From a virus: 22,793 nucleotides of DNA. Within the stretch, counting starts at the first letter, position 1. Every line of letters starts with the position of its first letter. Position numbers and translations under genes: made by a program. The stretch covers positions 1 through 22,793 of IMG/VR virus record IMGVR_UViG_3300033145_002492; one strand, 5' to 3'. Below, in pieces: positions 21,819 through 22,793 of this stretch. A model generated the notes under the pieces. It had not been told where the DNA came from and searched no databases. It saw nothing but the letters and a program-made list of their open reading frames with translations.

Positions 21819-21833
21819 AAGTTATCCACACTT
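21819..21833 (+). promoter_or_regulatory. DnaA box 2 (perfect TTATCCACA on the plus strand)
   Basis: TTATCCACA occupies 21822-21830 within AAGTTATCCACACTT, an exact inverted copy of 21166-21180. The following 66 nt are almost purely A/T and contain a TATAAT (21859-21864). Thus the box lies about where it would overlap the upstream part of a promoter for the gene at 21900. Confidence 0.6.
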
Positions 21834-21858
21834 AAATTTGTAAAACAACTATAACTAA

Positions 21859-21864
21859 TATAAT
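21859..21864 (+). promoter_or_regulatory. -10-like TATAAT before the gene at 21900
   Basis: This perfect hexamer lies 35 nt upstream of the ATG. A poor -35 (TTGTAA, 21838-21843) sits 15 nt before it, directly beside DnaA box 2. If real, DnaA could repress or activate this promoter. Confidence 0.3.
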
Positions 21865-21899
21865 ATAAAGATAAGAATTATAATTAATTAAAAAAATAT

Positions 21900-22148
21900 A
21901 TGAAAAAAATGGCAGAGCAAGAAAAAAAACGAGAAGAATTAAAACAAGAAACTGCCGAGGAACAAAAAAGAGATGATTATGCCGAAACAAATCAAAGAGA
22001 ATTAGAAAAAGCATTTGATCAAAGAGAATTAGAAAAAGCATTTGCAAAAACTTACGAAGGAACAGATGACGAGATGATAGATAGTTATGATGAGTTTATC
22101 AGCAATTCTTCTTTGGATGAATTAAAAACTTATGTAGAAATTGAATAA
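21900..22148 (+). CDS. Charged helical protein with an internal 9-residue tandem repeat
   Basis: This 82-residue protein has a Lys/Glu/Gln-rich N-terminal helix (residues 4-30). A perfect nine-residue duplication (QRELEKAF twice, residues about 32-49) follows, then an acidic C-terminus (GTDDEMIDSYDEFI, then LDELKTYVEIE). The first ATG (21900) is used; ATG 21909 is an equally possible start. No family is recognised. It is followed 2 nt later by another small ORF, so the gene is in an operon. Confidence 0.6.
   Translation: MKKMAEQEKKREELKQETAEEQKRDDYAETNQRELEKAFDQRELEKAFAKTYEGTDDEMIDSYDEFISNSSLDELKTYVEIE
21991..22044 (+). repeat. Perfect 27-bp tandem duplication in coding sequence
   Basis: The units at 21991-22017 and 22018-22044 are identical at the DNA level (each beginning ATCAAAGAGAATTAG) and keep the frame. 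This indicates a recent slippage duplication. Confidence 0.9.
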
Positions 22149-22150
22149 TT

Positions 22151-22324
22151 ATGAATGATAAAATTATTAAAATATTGGAAAGAATACAAATTAAAGAAGA
22201 CAAAGAATACGCGGTTAAAATGTCTGGAGCGTCTGCTTTTGAAAAGATGGGTATAACTGCTCACAGTGCGGGATATGCAACAGCAATAGCAGATTTTTTA
22301 GAAGAATATAATAAAATTGACTAA
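22151..22324 (+). CDS. Small unknown protein
   Basis: This 57-residue ORF begins with MNDKIIKILERIQIKEDKEYAV, continues through KMSGASAFEKMGITAHSAGYA and ends at YNKID. It starts 2 nt after the preceding stop and ends 2 nt before the next ATG. Both starts share the context TAATTATG. The N-terminal helix is charged, and the centre is small-residue rich. No family is recognised. Tight spacing on both sides supports a real gene. Confidence 0.65.
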   Translation: MNDKIIKILERIQIKEDKEYAVKMSGASAFEKMGITAHSAGYATAIADFLEEYNKID

Positions 22325-22326
22325 TT

Positions 22327-22680
22327 ATGAAAAACTTAAACAAAATTTTTGAAACTCACGAAGATACAAGAAAATTATATCGCAGAGAGAGAGTAAAATA
22401 TTTCAAACTATTCCGAGCGGTAATGTTCTTAATCCTTTTTATCGGAATACTTTACATCGGAATGGCTTTGTATTATTTAGAAGGGTGGAATTCTGAACAA
22501 CTCAATACAATAGAAATTCCGACACATTATACAGCCGAAATCAACGGACGAGATACAGTCATATCCGAATATGCAGACGACACAAGAGAAGCAAGGGTGC
22601 AGTTTCAGTATTGTGAGCCGTTATCGTGGGATAAAAATAAATGTCGTAATCAAGATGAAATTATTAGTATTAAGTTTTGA
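22327..22680 (+). CDS. Single-pass membrane protein, unknown
   Basis: This 117-residue protein has a basic N-terminus (residues 1-29) and one membrane segment (about 30-50, AVMFLILFIGILYIGMALYYL). A C-terminal domain of about 65 residues with two cysteines (QYCEPLSWDKNKC) should lie outside by the positive-inside rule. It could be a superinfection-exclusion or envelope-modifying protein, but that is only suggested by topology. GC content and codon use are visibly higher than in the adjacent small genes. Confidence 0.6.
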   Translation: MKNLNKIFETHEDTRKLYRRERVKYFKLFRAVMFLILFIGILYIGMALYYLEGWNSEQLNTIEIPTHYTAEINGRDTVISEYADDTREARVQFQYCEPLSWDKNKCRNQDEIISIKF

Positions 22681-22686
22681 TTTATT

Positions 22687-22793
22687 ATGAACAAAGAACA
22701 AGCATTACAAAAAATTGAAGAATTAAAAAACTTCATAAAAAAACAAGAAGAAAAACAAGAATGGGTAAAAATTGATTATTCTGTAATACCCGA
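22687..22793 (+). CDS. 3'-partial small protein
   Basis: ATG at 22687, 6 nt after the preceding stop and in the context TTTATTATG, opens a frame that runs off the window edge (35 codons visible: MNKEQALQKIEELKNFIKKQ, then EEKQEWVKIDYSVIP). The N-terminal part is a charged helix. Identity unknown. Confidence 0.55.
   Translation, partial: MNKEQALQKIEELKNFIKKQEEKQEWVKIDYSVIP

Noticed and set aside
18854-22680. TGA recoding (genetic code 4 or 25)
   Set aside because: TGA ends the 58-residue ORF in a normal ATGA overlap and ends the gene at 22327-22680. No gene needs TGA read through, and Trp and Gly use TGG and GGN normally.

Overview
This window is a block of a tailed-phage genome (Caudoviricetes, or a prophage copy of one), very A+T-rich (about 70% A+T by eye), with every convincing gene on the + strand. 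A long tape measure protein, a tail-tube-like protein, a frameshifted tail assembly chaperone pair and the absence of any sheath gene point to a siphovirus-like particle. The host is not identifiable. Most starts lack a Shine-Dalgarno sequence and sit in A/T-rich leaders, whereas sigma70-type promoters (TTGATA-N17-TATAAT) and perfect DnaA boxes are present. That fits a bacterium that makes little use of SD pairing (Patescibacteria is one possibility), but this is inference. TAA, TAG and TGA all behave as stops.

Layout. (1) 1-7801: two giant adhesin/fibre genes in tandem. Both combine about 50-residue propeller-like repeats with a long stalk of about 20-residue beta repeats (consensus like DSISITENI). 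The first enters from outside the window and carries a frameshift at a T8 run; it also contains an inserted fourfold beta domain. (2) 7838-10711: neck genes: head-tail adaptor, head closure, an HK97-gp10-like neck protein interrupted by a 338-residue intein, and a tail terminator-like protein. (3) 10905-17129: major tail protein behind its own promoter candidate, the G/GT chaperone pair with a -1 frameshift on an A9 run, the tape measure protein and a baseplate hub-like protein. (4) 17135-18843: a distal tail protein and a polyglycine-rich probable adhesin. (5) 18854-20927: lysis cassette: small ORF, holin, amidase endolysin, a free-standing HNH homing endonuclease and a second holin-like membrane protein, closed by a strong intrinsic terminator. 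(6) 20928-21389: a structured non-coding region with an extended -10 promoter, a possible terminated RNA of about 150 nt with a tiny SD-led ORF, a perfect DnaA box, palindromes and a second promoter. (7) 21390-22793: small, highly charged unknown genes, probably the start of the early/replication side, with an inverted DnaA box among them.

Together, regions 2-4 build the neck and tail, region 1 and the glycine-rich protein probably contact the host, and region 5 releases progeny. The best candidates for novelty are the terminated structured RNA with the paired DnaA boxes, the intein in a neck protein, and the large repeat adhesins, whose repeat motif recurs at both ends of the hub protein.
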